DNA of 64,000 bases from Dielma sp000508965 (GCA_000508965.1 BAHV02000014.1:62001-126000), one strand, 5' to 3'; counted from the stretch's first letter, positions 25,886-34,095 are shown. Numbers and translations are program-made. The notes: generated from the sequence alone by a model not told the origin.

Positions 25886-27628
25886 TTATTGAAATCTTTC
25901 CTTCTTTGAATAATGCGTATGCAGCAGTTCATGTGCAAGCTCACTGTTAGGTTCCTTTAAGAAATTCTTATACAGTTCCTGAATTTGTGTATTTTCATGA
26001 GACTTACGAATCTTGCATTCAGTATCTTCAGTATATAATGCCTGAGAACGTTTTTGCTTAAAGTCTAGTCCGCTGTTGCGGATCTGAGCACTGACAATCG
26101 GCATACCGCCGCCGTTGATACAGCCGCCCGGACAACCCATGATTTCAATGAAATGATAGGGTGATTTACCTGCTCTGATGTCATCAAGCAATGGTTTCGC
26201 AATTGACATGCTGTGAGCTACCGCTACCTTCACTTCCAGTCCAGCAATGTTTAAAGTCGCTTCTTTCAAGCCCTCAACACCGCGAACTGCCGTGTAATCA
26301 ATGTTTTTCAGTTCATGTTTAGCAAGCACTTCCGCAACTGTACGAAGCGCAGCTTCCATAACTCCGCCGCTGGTACCGAAAATAACACCGGCACCGCTGT
26401 ATTCGCCAAACATATCCTGATCAAAGTCGCTGTCAACCAGATCAACAAAATCAATACCATACATCTTGATCAGACGGCCAAGCTCTCTGGTTGTCAATAC
26501 AGCGTCGACATCCTGCAGACCCTTTGTCAGATTTTCACGACGGCCTTTTTCACCTTTCTTCGCAACACAAGGCATGATAGATACAACATAAATATCCTTT
26601 GGATCAATTCCCTTCTGCTGAGCGTAATAGGATTTCAAGATAGCGCCAAACATCATATGCGGTGATTTACAGCTTGATAAATGATTCAGCAGATCCGGAT
26701 ATTCTTTTTCTGCATAATTGATCCAGCCTGGTGAACAAGAAGTAATCATCGGCAGAACACCGCCATGCTGAACGCGATTCAGGAATTCATAGCCCTCTTC
26801 CATGATCGTCAAGTCAGCCGCGTAATTTGTATCATAAACACGGTCAAAGCCTAACAGTTTTAATGCGGTTACCATGCGGCCGGTTACTTTCGTACCGATT
26901 GGCAAACCAAACTCTTCACCCAAACCAGCACGAATTGCCGGTGCTGTCTGTACGATGACATGTTTAGTTGGATCATTCAGCGCTTCGATCACTTCATGGA
27001 TTTCTTCTTTTTCATGCAAAGCACCCACTGGACATACATTAATGCACTGCCCGCACTGCATGCAGTTTACTTCAGCCAATGATTTATTAAACACTGGCCC
27101 TACCGTTGTTTTGAAACCGCGGTTAATATAATTCAGACAGCCCAAGCCCTGAATCTTCTCACACGCAGCAACACAGCGGCCGCAAAGCACACATTTGCTT
27201 GTATCACGGACAACACCCGGCGATACTTCATCAAAATGCGGTGTCGTATGCTCACCCTTGAAAGCTTCCTCACGGACGCCAACCTGCTGAGCAAGACGCT
27301 GCAATTCACAATTGTTATTGCGGATACACTGCAGACAGTTCTTAGAATGATTAGAAACAATCAATTCTACAACCGTACGGCGGGCATCCAAAGCCTTCTT
27401 AGAATTTGTATAAACTACCATGCCCTCATTAATTGGATAAACACAGGCTGCACATAAAGAACGAGCCCCTTTTACTTCAACGTTGCAGACACGGCATGCG
27501 CCAGTACCTGTCAAATCCTTTAAAAAACATAAAGTAGGAATCTGAATACCGTTTAAACGGGCAGCTTCAAGAATCGTAGAACCCTCAGGCGCTTCAACTT
27601 CACGATTATTAATTGTTAATTTTACCAT
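25886..27628 (-). CDS. hydA: [FeFe]-hydrogenase catalytic subunit HydA (NADH-linked, multisubunit type)
   Basis: The 580-residue protein holds, in order: a plant-type [2Fe-2S] domain (C34, C45, C48, C62); the His-Cys3 [4Fe-4S] site (H94, C98, C101, C107); two further [4Fe-4S] motifs (C146-C156 and C189-C199); and the H-cluster domain. Its signatures are L1 TSCSPGW (296-302), L2 MPCVAKKGE (352-360) and L3 EIMGCPGGCINGGG (C499, C503). L1 has Ser299 where the textbook motif TSCCPxW has a second Cys. It makes H2 from electrons supplied by HydB/HydC. It is the last gene of the operon, with AGGAGGT upstream and a terminator downstream. Confidence 0.95.
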   Translation of the reverse strand: MVKLTINNREVEAPEGSTILEAARLNGIQIPTLCFLKDLTGTGACRVCNVEVKGARSLCAACVYPINEGMVVYTNSKKALDARRTVVELIVSNHSKNCLQCIRNNNCELQRLAQQVGVREEAFKGEHTTPHFDEVSPGVVRDTSKCVLCGRCVAACEKIQGLGCLNYINRGFKTTVGPVFNKSLAEVNCMQCGQCINVCPVGALHEKEEIHEVIEALNDPTKHVIVQTAPAIRAGLGEEFGLPIGTKVTGRMVTALKLLGFDRVYDTNYAADLTIMEEGYEFLNRVQHGGVLPMITSCSPGWINYAEKEYPDLLNHLSSCKSPHMMFGAILKSYYAQQKGIDPKDIYVVSIMPCVAKKGEKGRRENLTKGLQDVDAVLTTRELGRLIKMYGIDFVDLVDSDFDQDMFGEYSGAGVIFGTSGGVMEAALRTVAEVLAKHELKNIDYTAVRGVEGLKEATLNIAGLEVKVAVAHSMSIAKPLLDDIRAGKSPYHFIEIMGCPGGCINGGGMPIVSAQIRNSGLDFKQKRSQALYTEDTECKIRKSHENTQIQELYKNFLKEPNSELAHELLHTHYSKKERFQ

Positions 27629-27638
27629 GATGTACCTC

Positions 27639-29435
27639 CTATCCTAATGAAATCGCATTAAAGTGGCAGGCATTCATGCAGGCTCCGCACTTGATGCATT
27701 TTTCAGTATCAATTTTATATGGCTCTTTGCCAGGCACACCAGTAATCGCGCCAACCGGACAACCCTTGGCACATAGTGAACATTTACGGCAAGTATCAGG
27801 ATCAATCGTATATTCCAGCAATGCCTTGCAGACTTTAGCCGGACATTTCTTATCAACGACATGAGCAATATATTCATCCTTAAAGAAACGCAGTGTTGAA
27901 AGCACAGGGTTTGGTGCAGTCTGACCTAAACCACATAAAGCCGTATCCTTAATCGAATAGCTTAAGCGTTCAAGCTCGTCGATCGTTTCAAGAGTACCGC
28001 GGCCTTCACAGATATCCGTCAGCAATTCAAGCAGACGTTTCGTACCGACACGGCACGGCGTACATTTACCGCATGATTCATCAACGATAAAATCCATATA
28101 GAAACGGGCAATATCAACCATACAGTTATCCTCATCCATAACAATCATACCGCCAGAGCCCATCATTGAGCCTTTAGCAATCAGTGTATCAAAATCGATG
28201 GGTGAATCAAGATCCGCTTCCGTCAGACAGCCGCCGCTTGGGCCGCCGGTCTGAACCGCTTTAAAACGTTTATTATTTGGGCAGCCGCCGCCGATTTCAT
28301 AGATTACCTCGCGCAGTGTTGTGCCCATTGGAACTTCTACAAGACCGGTATTGACAACCTTGCCGCCCAAAGCGAATACTTTAGTGCCGCTCGATTTTTC
28401 AGTACCGATGGATTTAAACCATGCGGCTCCTTGGTTGATAATCTGCGCCACATTGGCAAATGTCTCAACATTATTAATAATTGTCGGTTTACCCCAAACA
28501 CCCTTTACCGCAGGAAATGGCGGCTTCGGTGTCGGCATACCGCGTTTGCCTTCGATTGAAGCAATTAAAGCTGTTTCTTCACCGCAGACAAAGGCACCGG
28601 CGCCCAGACGGATCTCCAAAGTAAAATCAAAACCAGTTCCCAGAATATTTTTGCCAAGCAGACCGTTTTCTTCAGCCTGTCTGATAGCAATCTTCAAACG
28701 GTCAACCGCAATTGGATATTCGGCACGGATATAAATATAACCATGATGAGAACCAATCGCATAACCAGCAATTGCCATGGCTTCAAGTACCGCATGCGGA
28801 TCACCTTCCAAGATTGAACGATCCATAAACGCGCCCGGATCACCTTCATCAGCATTACAGATCACATATTTTTCATCATTTTTCTCATTCAGCGCAAACT
28901 GCCATTTACGGCCGGTTGGGAAACCGCCGCCGCCGCGTCCGCGTAAACCGCTGGCCATGATTTCATCAACAACCTGCTGAGGAGTCATTTCAGTCAGAAC
29001 CTTGCCCAATGCCATATAACCGTCACGGGCAATATATTCCATAATATCTTCAGGATTGATTACCCCGCAGTTACGCAGAGCAATACGCTGCTGCTTCGCG
29101 TAAAAACGGATCTTATCAATATTGAAAATCTTATCCTTTGTTTCTTCATCAATATCATGCATTTCCAAACGTTCAACACGGCGTCCCTTATATAGATGCT
29201 CACTGACAATTTCATGAACATCTTCAGGCTTTACCTGACAATAGAAAACACGGTCAGGATGAATCGCTACGATCGGCCCCTTCTGACACAAACCAAAGCA
29301 GCCTGTTTTTACGATTTTAACTTCTTTTTCAAGACCAAACTGAGCGATCCAGCGTTCAAACTCAGCTTCAATTGCCGGTGAATTGCTGGAAGTACAGCCA
29401 GTGCCAGCACAAATCAGTACATTAATTCGTTCCAT
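27639..29435 (-). CDS. hydB: Hydrogenase diaphorase subunit HydB (NuoF-like, FMN/Fe-S)
   Basis: A 598-residue protein. It has an N-terminal thioredoxin-like [2Fe-2S] domain (C9, C14, C46, C50), and a NuoF domain with the NADH/FMN glycine loop GRGGGGFPTGRKW (~165-177) and CNADEGDPGAF. A [4Fe-4S] site follows (SCGKCTPCRVGTKRLLE), then two C-terminal ferredoxin motifs (CRKCSLCAKGCP and CIKCGACMNAC). It binds NADH and FMN and passes electrons to HydA. In HydABC enzymes it is the likely site where NADH and ferredoxin electrons are combined. AAGGAGG sets the start at ATG 29435. It is ten bases upstream of hydA. Confidence 0.95.
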   Translation of the reverse strand: MERINVLICAGTGCTSSNSPAIEAEFERWIAQFGLEKEVKIVKTGCFGLCQKGPIVAIHPDRVFYCQVKPEDVHEIVSEHLYKGRRVERLEMHDIDEETKDKIFNIDKIRFYAKQQRIALRNCGVINPEDIMEYIARDGYMALGKVLTEMTPQQVVDEIMASGLRGRGGGGFPTGRKWQFALNEKNDEKYVICNADEGDPGAFMDRSILEGDPHAVLEAMAIAGYAIGSHHGYIYIRAEYPIAVDRLKIAIRQAEENGLLGKNILGTGFDFTLEIRLGAGAFVCGEETALIASIEGKRGMPTPKPPFPAVKGVWGKPTIINNVETFANVAQIINQGAAWFKSIGTEKSSGTKVFALGGKVVNTGLVEVPMGTTLREVIYEIGGGCPNNKRFKAVQTGGPSGGCLTEADLDSPIDFDTLIAKGSMMGSGGMIVMDEDNCMVDIARFYMDFIVDESCGKCTPCRVGTKRLLELLTDICEGRGTLETIDELERLSYSIKDTALCGLGQTAPNPVLSTLRFFKDEYIAHVVDKKCPAKVCKALLEYTIDPDTCRKCSLCAKGCPVGAITGVPGKEPYKIDTEKCIKCGACMNACHFNAISLG

Positions 29436-29446
29436 GCGCTTCCTCC

Positions 29447-29812
29447 TTATGCCTTTTCCGTGCCAACCGTATATTTTTCAAGCACGACGCCATTTTTAAT
29501 ATGACTTTCCAGCATCTCTACGGCCTTTTCAGGCGTCATTAATACATAGGTGGTTTTTGAACCATTCTTATCAAATACTTCAACGATCGGTTCCAGTGTG
29601 CACATACCGATACAGCCGGTCTGTGTAACCACGCAGTTATAATTCTTATTCGCAGCTTCTTCTACAAGCGCATTCAGCACGGGTCTTGCCCCTGCCGCAA
29701 TGCCGCAGGTAGCCATTCCCACAACGACGCGGTACTCCGCTTCGCCTTCACGTAAATCAAGACGTTTTTTAGCTTGTTCACGCAGCTTTTGTAAATCTGC
29801 TAATGATTTCAT
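29447..29812 (-). CDS. Thioredoxin-like [2Fe-2S] ferredoxin of the hydrogenase operon
   Basis: A 121-residue protein with a thioredoxin-like [2Fe-2S] fold: cysteines in GMATCGIAAGA and TQTGCIGMCTLEP give the C-X4/C-X3 ligand pattern of NuoE/HydC C-terminal domains, without the N-terminal helical domain. The start is ATG 29812, three bases after GAGGAGGA. An upstream in-frame start at 29836 lies inside the preceding gene and has no site. Stop and start overlap as ATGA with the upstream ATPase gene. It is probably an electron carrier or additional subunit for HydB. A full-length NuoE-like HydC is encoded separately at the operon start. Confidence 0.88.
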   Translation of the reverse strand: MKSLADLQKLREQAKKRLDLREGEAEYRVVVGMATCGIAAGARPVLNALVEEAANKNYNCVVTQTGCIGMCTLEPIVEVFDKNGSKTTYVLMTPEKAVEMLESHIKNGVVLEKYTVGTEKA

Positions 29813-30372
29813 AAATCCTCCTCTTTTTTTCCGCACATTGCAATTCCCTGATTAATATAATCCTTACACCAGAGCATGATTTCAGCATCCGCGATACTTA
29901 CCTCATCACCAAGTATCGCCTTGATTTCATCAGTATCAAAAACAAAGCAGCCCGCATCGTTTTGATAACTGAAAATGAAATGGACACCGCAATCTGTTGT
30001 CGCCGCGATCATTACCGCATCACCAATATCACCCATCGGCGGCGTATCCCAATGATCCCGCTGCATACTGGCAGAAATCTCTGTTCCTGCCCCTTCCTTT
30101 GATTTTAAACTAAACTCACCGCCGCACTGTTCACTCAATTCCTTAAAGAAAGGAACCCCCAGACCGATCTTTCTCGTCGTCCGGGAGGTGAAGAACGGAT
30201 CTTGTACCTTTCGGCACATTTCCTCATTCATTCCACAGCCATTATCACTGACGGTAATCTTAATCTGATTGCGCAGCTCACTGTCCGCTACTGCTACAGA
30301 TACCTTTGTAGCTTTTGCTCTTACGGAATTAGCCGCGATATCCAGCACATGCATTGACAGATTCTGCATCAT
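29809..30372 (-). CDS. HATPase-domain protein of the hydrogenase operon
   Basis: The 187-residue protein carries a GHKL ATPase domain: N-box LDIAANSVRA, G1 box SDNGCGM, and a G2-like segment GLGVPFFKELSEQCGG. No histidine phosphorylation domain is present, so it is not a full sensor kinase. GGAGGAA positions ATG 30372 as start; an upstream in-frame ATG at 30387 is inside the PHP gene. ATGA overlaps on both sides show tight translational coupling. Proteins of this kind recur in clostridial hydrogenase operons, where their role, perhaps as an anti-sigma/kinase-like regulator, is not established. Confidence 0.82.
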   Translation of the reverse strand: MMQNLSMHVLDIAANSVRAKATKVSVAVADSELRNQIKITVSDNGCGMNEEMCRKVQDPFFTSRTTRKIGLGVPFFKELSEQCGGEFSLKSKEGAGTEISASMQRDHWDTPPMGDIGDAVMIAATTDCGVHFIFSYQNDAGCFVFDTDEIKAILGDEVSIADAEIMLWCKDYINQGIAMCGKKEEDL

Positions 30373-31067
30373 AAATATTTCCTCCAAACAGCTTCCAGCA
30401 CTTCAAGATCAACAGCATGCTCAGCCTCTGAAATATCAACCAGCTGATGCGCATCACTGTCGCAGAGCCAGAAAACCTGACTGCTGATCCAAGGATGCAT
30501 TGCCATCACCCGCTGATAATCAGTTGGATGTTTGATTTCAATGCCGTCAAATTGCAGCGTTTCCGGAATGAAACCCAGCTGAGTGGTAATTGAATTTGAA
30601 CGATCCAGCACATGTGCAAGCACTGCCAGCCCATGATGCTCATGAATTGCCATCATCGTCTCATCAATATCCGCCATCACCGATTGAAGCAGCAGCACCT
30701 CTTCATTGCCGATCACTTGATCCTCAAGATCAAACAAATATTGATGACCAAAATACTGCACATCATTCTTAATCGGCAGCAGCCGCTGAGCCAGCCAGTC
30801 TTGAAACTGCTCTGCATCATTTATTTGCTTAAAATAAGCAAGTACATGCACTTCTTCCAGCGTCTGCACCTCTACACCGTATACATATGATAAACCATAC
30901 TGCTTCGCGGCTGCCGCCATAACCCGCTGCTGTTTCAGCGAATTGTGATCGGTAACGGCAATCAGCTGTAATCCTTTCAGCATTGCCATACCGGCAATAT
31001 TATTCGGACTCATATCATCATTGGCACAGGGTGACAAACCGGAATGAATATGCAGATCATAAAACAT
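30369..31067 (-). CDS. PHP-domain metal-dependent phosphoesterase
   Basis: A 232-residue protein starting MFYDLHIHSGLSPC, the first metal-binding motif of the PHP domain. AVTDHNS (second motif) and FWLCDSDAHQL (C-terminal metal ligands) follow. Family members hydrolyse phosphoesters such as nucleoside bisphosphates or sugar phosphates with a multi-metal centre. It overlaps the next gene by ATGA and follows the DRTGG gene by two bases, so it is fixed within the hydrogenase operon. The substrate is unknown; a second-messenger or nucleotide hydrolase role is inference. Confidence 0.88.
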   Translation of the reverse strand: MFYDLHIHSGLSPCANDDMSPNNIAGMAMLKGLQLIAVTDHNSLKQQRVMAAAAKQYGLSYVYGVEVQTLEEVHVLAYFKQINDAEQFQDWLAQRLLPIKNDVQYFGHQYLFDLEDQVIGNEEVLLLQSVMADIDETMMAIHEHHGLAVLAHVLDRSNSITTQLGFIPETLQFDGIEIKHPTDYQRVMAMHPWISSQVFWLCDSDAHQLVDISEAEHAVDLEVLEAVWRKYL

Positions 31068-31069
31068 AA

Positions 31070-31402
31070 CTATATGCCCAGCTTAAAGCACTCACAGCAC
31101 ACATCATAGGCACTCTTCGGCACTTGAAATAAAGCGATATTCTCTTCCAGCACCTTATCAAGTGTAGCCTGCGGCACCTCCGCTCCCTGAACGATAATCA
31201 AACAGCTGATTTCTTTTAACGCCGCTACAGCTACAATATTCAGATGTGTCTGTACGGTAATCCATGCCTGTCCCGGTTCACAGTTGCCCATGACCCAGCT
31301 CAGCAGATCGCCGCAGAACACACCGCTGATTTCTTTTTCAAGCGCTTCCTCACTGGCCGTTATCGGCCAGTTTGTTTCGGCAAGTACTTCTTTTACTTTC
31401 AT
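31070..31402 (-). CDS. DRTGG-domain protein (first of two in operon)
   Basis: A 110-residue single-domain protein of the DRTGG type (EKEISGVFCGDLLSWVMGNC, AWITVQTHLNIVAVAALKE). DRTGG domains occur in phosphotransacetylases and CBS proteins and are thought to bind ligands, perhaps adenosyl compounds. It overlaps the start of the PHP gene region by two bases of spacing and the upstream Fe-S gene by ATGA. A second DRTGG protein is encoded three genes upstream, so the two may form a hetero-oligomer. Function is unknown. Confidence 0.78.
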   Translation of the reverse strand: MKVKEVLAETNWPITASEEALEKEISGVFCGDLLSWVMGNCEPGQAWITVQTHLNIVAVAALKEISCLIIVQGAEVPQATLDKVLEENIALFQVPKSAYDVCCECFKLGI

Positions 31403-32574
31403 ACATCCTCCCGCTTTCCCAAGATTTTGCAGTCATGCAGCGTTTTTCTGCCGTCAACGATTTCTTCAGCCATTGTTCGGCATGAAGGAAAACCGCATGC
31501 ACCGCAGTCAAAGCCTGGCAGAACCTCAAGCTGTTCATTTACCGATTTGAATTTTGCCAGCTGAGCAAAAATGTTCGGCATTGATTCAATATTGCTGTTG
31601 GTTTCCTCACCATACAGATCTGCAATCTTAAATTTTTTCAGCATCGGCTCGGCTTCCTGCAGCAACCTTGTCATATTCACCTTGCCGTTAAACGGATTAC
31701 CCCATATAAACTTGCCGCCGATACAGCCATTGCTGCATGCCGACAATGACAGATATTTGACTTCTTTCAGCAAACCAAACTCCGCCAGCTCCAATACCTT
31801 TTTAATCTTATCCAAGCCATCTACCGCCAGCATCTGATTATTTACCTGCATATTCAGACCGCTGACCACTGATTTAATCGCTTCCTCATACAGTACCATC
31901 GGCTTGCGTGCCTCATTGCGCACATGATTGATCTGCGGAAACAAATCAACGATGGACAATGCATGATCGATCGCCGACTGCTTACCATATGGATACTTAG
32001 CCAGTGTAAGCTTTGACGGACATTCACAGAATAGGAAAATCCCTAGCTTATTCGGATCATCTGCCGCAGCCCGCACCGCCCTTGCCGCGATTTCAGCCGG
32101 ATAATCGAAAGGCAGAATATTACTTAAAAGCATTGGATACTTCAATTCAATCAGCCGGTTAATAACCGGACAGAAAGAAGAAATCAACAATCTTGAATCA
32201 TTATATTTCATATAATCACTGGTCGCAGCATAAACCGCTGCCTCATATTCGCCCAGTGACAATACTTCATCAAATCCCAATTGATCTAATGCGGCATTCA
32301 GTGTTTCAACTTCTTCTAATGAGCTGCAGTCTGAATAAATTGAAGTTGGCACTAACAATACGCTCTTCTCATAATTATCTTTATCGATAATTGTAGAGCC
32401 CTTGGCCTGTAACCCCAAATTTGTACACGCATCCATGCACTGACCGCAGTTAATACACTTCTTGGGAGATATAATTGCTCGTTCATTCTGAATCGTGATG
32501 GCTTCCGTAGGGCAGATACGAAGGCAATGCATGCATTTGGTACATTTATGCAAAGTATAAGAAATTACACTCAT
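31399..32574 (-). CDS. Hydrogenase-like Fe-S protein with degenerate H-cluster site
   Basis: The 391-residue protein has two N-terminal [4Fe-4S] ferredoxin motifs (C11-C21, C40-C50). A domain homologous to the [FeFe]-hydrogenase catalytic domain follows, then a C-terminal [4Fe-4S] FeS domain (C357, C360, C365, C382; FDCGACGFPSC). The hydrogenase loops are reduced: L1 reads SSFCPVI (C135), L2 FLFCECPSK (C183) and L3 SACSNGCIGG (C280, C284). Four cysteines that would hold the cubane are kept, but the proton-relay Cys is Phe and the MPCxxK context is lost, so it is unlikely to evolve H2. A redox-sensing role in the operon is likely. ATGA overlaps on both sides. Confidence 0.85.
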   Translation of the reverse strand: MSVISYTLHKCTKCMHCLRICPTEAITIQNERAIISPKKCINCGQCMDACTNLGLQAKGSTIIDKDNYEKSVLLVPTSIYSDCSSLEEVETLNAALDQLGFDEVLSLGEYEAAVYAATSDYMKYNDSRLLISSFCPVINRLIELKYPMLLSNILPFDYPAEIAARAVRAAADDPNKLGIFLFCECPSKLTLAKYPYGKQSAIDHALSIVDLFPQINHVRNEARKPMVLYEEAIKSVVSGLNMQVNNQMLAVDGLDKIKKVLELAEFGLLKEVKYLSLSACSNGCIGGKFIWGNPFNGKVNMTRLLQEAEPMLKKFKIADLYGEETNSNIESMPNIFAQLAKFKSVNEQLEVLPGFDCGACGFPSCRTMAEEIVDGRKTLHDCKILGKREDV

Positions 32575-32996
32575 GGCTGAATCCTAAATCCAATCATAAG
32601 CCGTGTACCCTGCGGTGAAGTTTCAATATCAAACTCATCACTCACCCGCTTGATATTCGGCAGCCCCATACCTGCACCAAAGCCAAATTCCCGCGCCTTT
32701 TCACTGGCCGTCGACCAGCCCGGCGACATTGCTTTCTCAAGATCGCTGATGCCTGGCCCATGATCATTAAAATGAATGCTCAGCAAACCATCTTCAGCAA
32801 TATTAAGTTCTATTTCTCCGCCTTCAGAATGGATGATCATATTGATCTCTGCCTCATAACAGGCAACCGCAATATTTCTCAGCACATTCGGATTCAATCC
32901 CATCTGTTTCAGCACACTCTTGATACTGCTTGACACACGTCCGGCATTGGCATAATCCTCACGCTGCACCTGATAATCTTGATGAAACAGACTCAT
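32571..32996 (-). CDS. Anti-sigma-factor-like serine kinase/HATPase protein
   Basis: A 141-residue single GHKL ATPase domain of the SpoIIAB/RsbW type: N-box ACYEAEINMIIHS, G1 FNDHGPGI, G2 FGFGAGMGLPNIKR. Such proteins phosphorylate partners or bind sigma factors; here the partner is probably within the operon. The start is ATG 32996 with GGAGAA upstream, making an ATGA overlap with the preceding DRTGG gene; a longer frame upstream has no ribosome site. Together with the second HATPase gene (29809-30372), it gives the operon two distinct ATPase modules. Confidence 0.85.
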   Translation of the reverse strand: MSLFHQDYQVQREDYANAGRVSSSIKSVLKQMGLNPNVLRNIAVACYEAEINMIIHSEGGEIELNIAEDGLLSIHFNDHGPGISDLEKAMSPGWSTASEKAREFGFGAGMGLPNIKRVSDEFDIETSPQGTRLMIGFRIQP

Positions 32997-33349
32997 GCTT
33001 TCTCCACTGGCTTCAAGCCGTGTCCATAAAGCAGACCGCAAGTTTCATACATTGTGCAGCGAGTTGCCAGAAGCGTCAGTTCCATGCTTTCAGCAAGCTG
33101 AAGATCCTCATCACTAACGTGTTTATCACGGACATAAAGCACGGTGCCGATATCAAGCATATCTGCCGTACGCAGACTTTGAGCATTACATAATCCCGTA
33201 ACCAAAACCGTTTGATCGCTGTCCTTCTGCACTAAGGCCAAGACATCGCTCATCAGATCACTGGCAAATACATAATTAAATTCCTGATTTTCATCATAAG
33301 GTGTTAAAGCTGTCCCGTCTATCAGCTGCAGCAGCTGTTTCAGCTTCAT
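32993..33349 (-). CDS. DRTGG-domain protein (second of two in operon)
   Basis: A 118-residue protein with the DRTGG-like fold pattern (FNYVFASDLMSDVLALV, VLVTGLCNAQSLRTADML, LLATRCTMYETCGLLY). It shares length and layout with the protein at 31070-31402 but little identity. It begins four bases after hydC and overlaps the following HATPase gene by ATGA. Ligand and role are unknown. Presence of two DRTGG proteins, two HATPases and a PHP protein is characteristic of this class of hydrogenase operon in anaerobic Bacillota. Confidence 0.75.
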   Translation of the reverse strand: MKLKQLLQLIDGTALTPYDENQEFNYVFASDLMSDVLALVQKDSDQTVLVTGLCNAQSLRTADMLDIGTVLYVRDKHVSDEDLQLAESMELTLLATRCTMYETCGLLYGHGLKPVEKA

Positions 33350-33353
33350 AGGC

Positions 33354-33842
33354 TTACCCCCGTTCAGCTTCGATCATATCACGTAAAATAACTTTAATTT
33401 CCGTTGGATCAGCTAAATTACCATGCACCTTACCATCAATCGTCGCAACCGGAGCCAAACCGCAGGCTCCCAGACAGCGGGTAGCATCGATTGAGAAGAA
33501 ACCATCTTCACTTGTTCCGTTTACCTTACAGCCGCAGATATCACAAATTGTCTCCAGCAGCTTCTGGGCGCCCTTTACATAACAAGCCGTACCCATGCAG
33601 ACATTGATCACATGTTTTCCCTTTGGCTCAGTAGTAAACTGGGTATAGAATGTAACCACGCCATACACCTTCGCAACCGGTTCGTGACACGCATCGGCGA
33701 TCTTCACCATAGCCTCAAAAGGAATGTATCCCAAATCGTGCTGAACATCATGAAGCATCAGCTTCACAGGACCTAGCTTATCCTTGTGACGTTCAACAAT
33801 TGCATCAATCACAGCCAGTGACTGAGCATTCAGTTTTTCCAT
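33354..33842 (-). CDS. hydC: Hydrogenase/NADH dehydrogenase subunit HydC (NuoE-like)
   Basis: A 162-residue NuoE-type subunit: N-terminal helical domain (LGPVKLMLHDVQHDLGYIP), then a thioredoxin-like [2Fe-2S] domain with ligands in NVCMGTACYVKGA and ATRCLGACGLAP. It completes the NADH-oxidising module with HydB. An upstream in-frame ATG at 33851 is too close to AGAGGTG; ATG 33842 is six bases from it and preferred. It is the first gene of a ten-gene operon running to hydA, with promoter and candidate Rex operators upstream. Confidence 0.93.
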   Translation of the reverse strand: MEKLNAQSLAVIDAIVERHKDKLGPVKLMLHDVQHDLGYIPFEAMVKIADACHEPVAKVYGVVTFYTQFTTEPKGKHVINVCMGTACYVKGAQKLLETICDICGCKVNGTSEDGFFSIDATRCLGACGLAPVATIDGKVHGNLADPTEIKVILRDMIEAERG

Positions 33843-33900
33843 TTCATGCACCTCTTTCTTTATCTCATGAAGTAAATAAGGTAGTTCTATTTACTCTATA

Positions 33901-33909
33901 ATAATACCA
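33901..33909 (-). promoter_or_regulatory. Putative promoter (extended -10) of the hydrogenase operon
   Basis: On the minus strand TGG TATTAT forms an extended -10, with a weak -35 (TTTTAA, 33924-33929) 17 bases before it. A second possible promoter, TTGTAA (34028-34033) with AATAAT (34006-34011) at 16 bases, has a Rex-like box covering its spacer. Confidence 0.45.
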
Positions 33910-33937
33910 TGTAAACGCTTCATTTAAAACATTTACC

Positions 33938-33955
33938 TCGTGTATATTTTCACAA
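33938..33955. promoter_or_regulatory. Candidate Rex operator 1
   Basis: The 18-base site matches the Rex consensus TTGTGAA-N4-TTCACAA at 12 of 14 defined positions, with a perfect right half. It lies just upstream of the proximal hydrogenase promoter. Rex senses the NADH/NAD+ ratio, which fits the operon's function. Confidence 0.5.
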
Positions 33956-33973
33956 AAAATAATAATTTCACAA

Positions 33974-34008
33974 GTTAAAAAATGGTCAAACTGAGCGGTT
34001 TAGCCATT
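33974..34008 (-). terminator. Terminator-like hairpin upstream of the hydrogenase operon
   Basis: Arms AATGG (33981-33985) and AAAC (33988-33991) pair with 33998-34001 and 34004-34008 around a symmetric 2-base internal loop. On the minus strand this is followed by six U. It may be a second terminator for the ABC operon. Confidence 0.5.
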
Positions 34009-34009
34009 A

Positions 34010-34027
34010 TTGTTAATAAATTATCAA
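34010..34027. promoter_or_regulatory. Candidate Rex operator 2
   Basis: The 18-base site matches the clostridial Rex consensus TTGTTAA-N4-TTAACAA at 13 of 14 positions. It covers the spacer of a possible promoter (TTGTAA/AATAAT), a typical repressor position. Confidence 0.55.
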
Positions 34028-34069
34028 TTACAAATAAGCCCATTGTATCCGTATTTTTCATGAATTAAA

Positions 34070-34095
34070 TAAAAAACATCGAGCTAAGCCGATGT
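34070..34095 (-). terminator. Terminator of the thrS-ABC operon
   Basis: A 6-bp stem (34076-34081 with 34090-34095) followed by six U on the minus strand, 26 bases after the permease stop. Confidence 0.75.

Noticed and set aside
33909..33922. CRE-like palindrome near the hydrogenase promoter
   Set aside because: One base is missing from the central arm and only 11 of 14 positions match; too weak beside the Rex-like sites.
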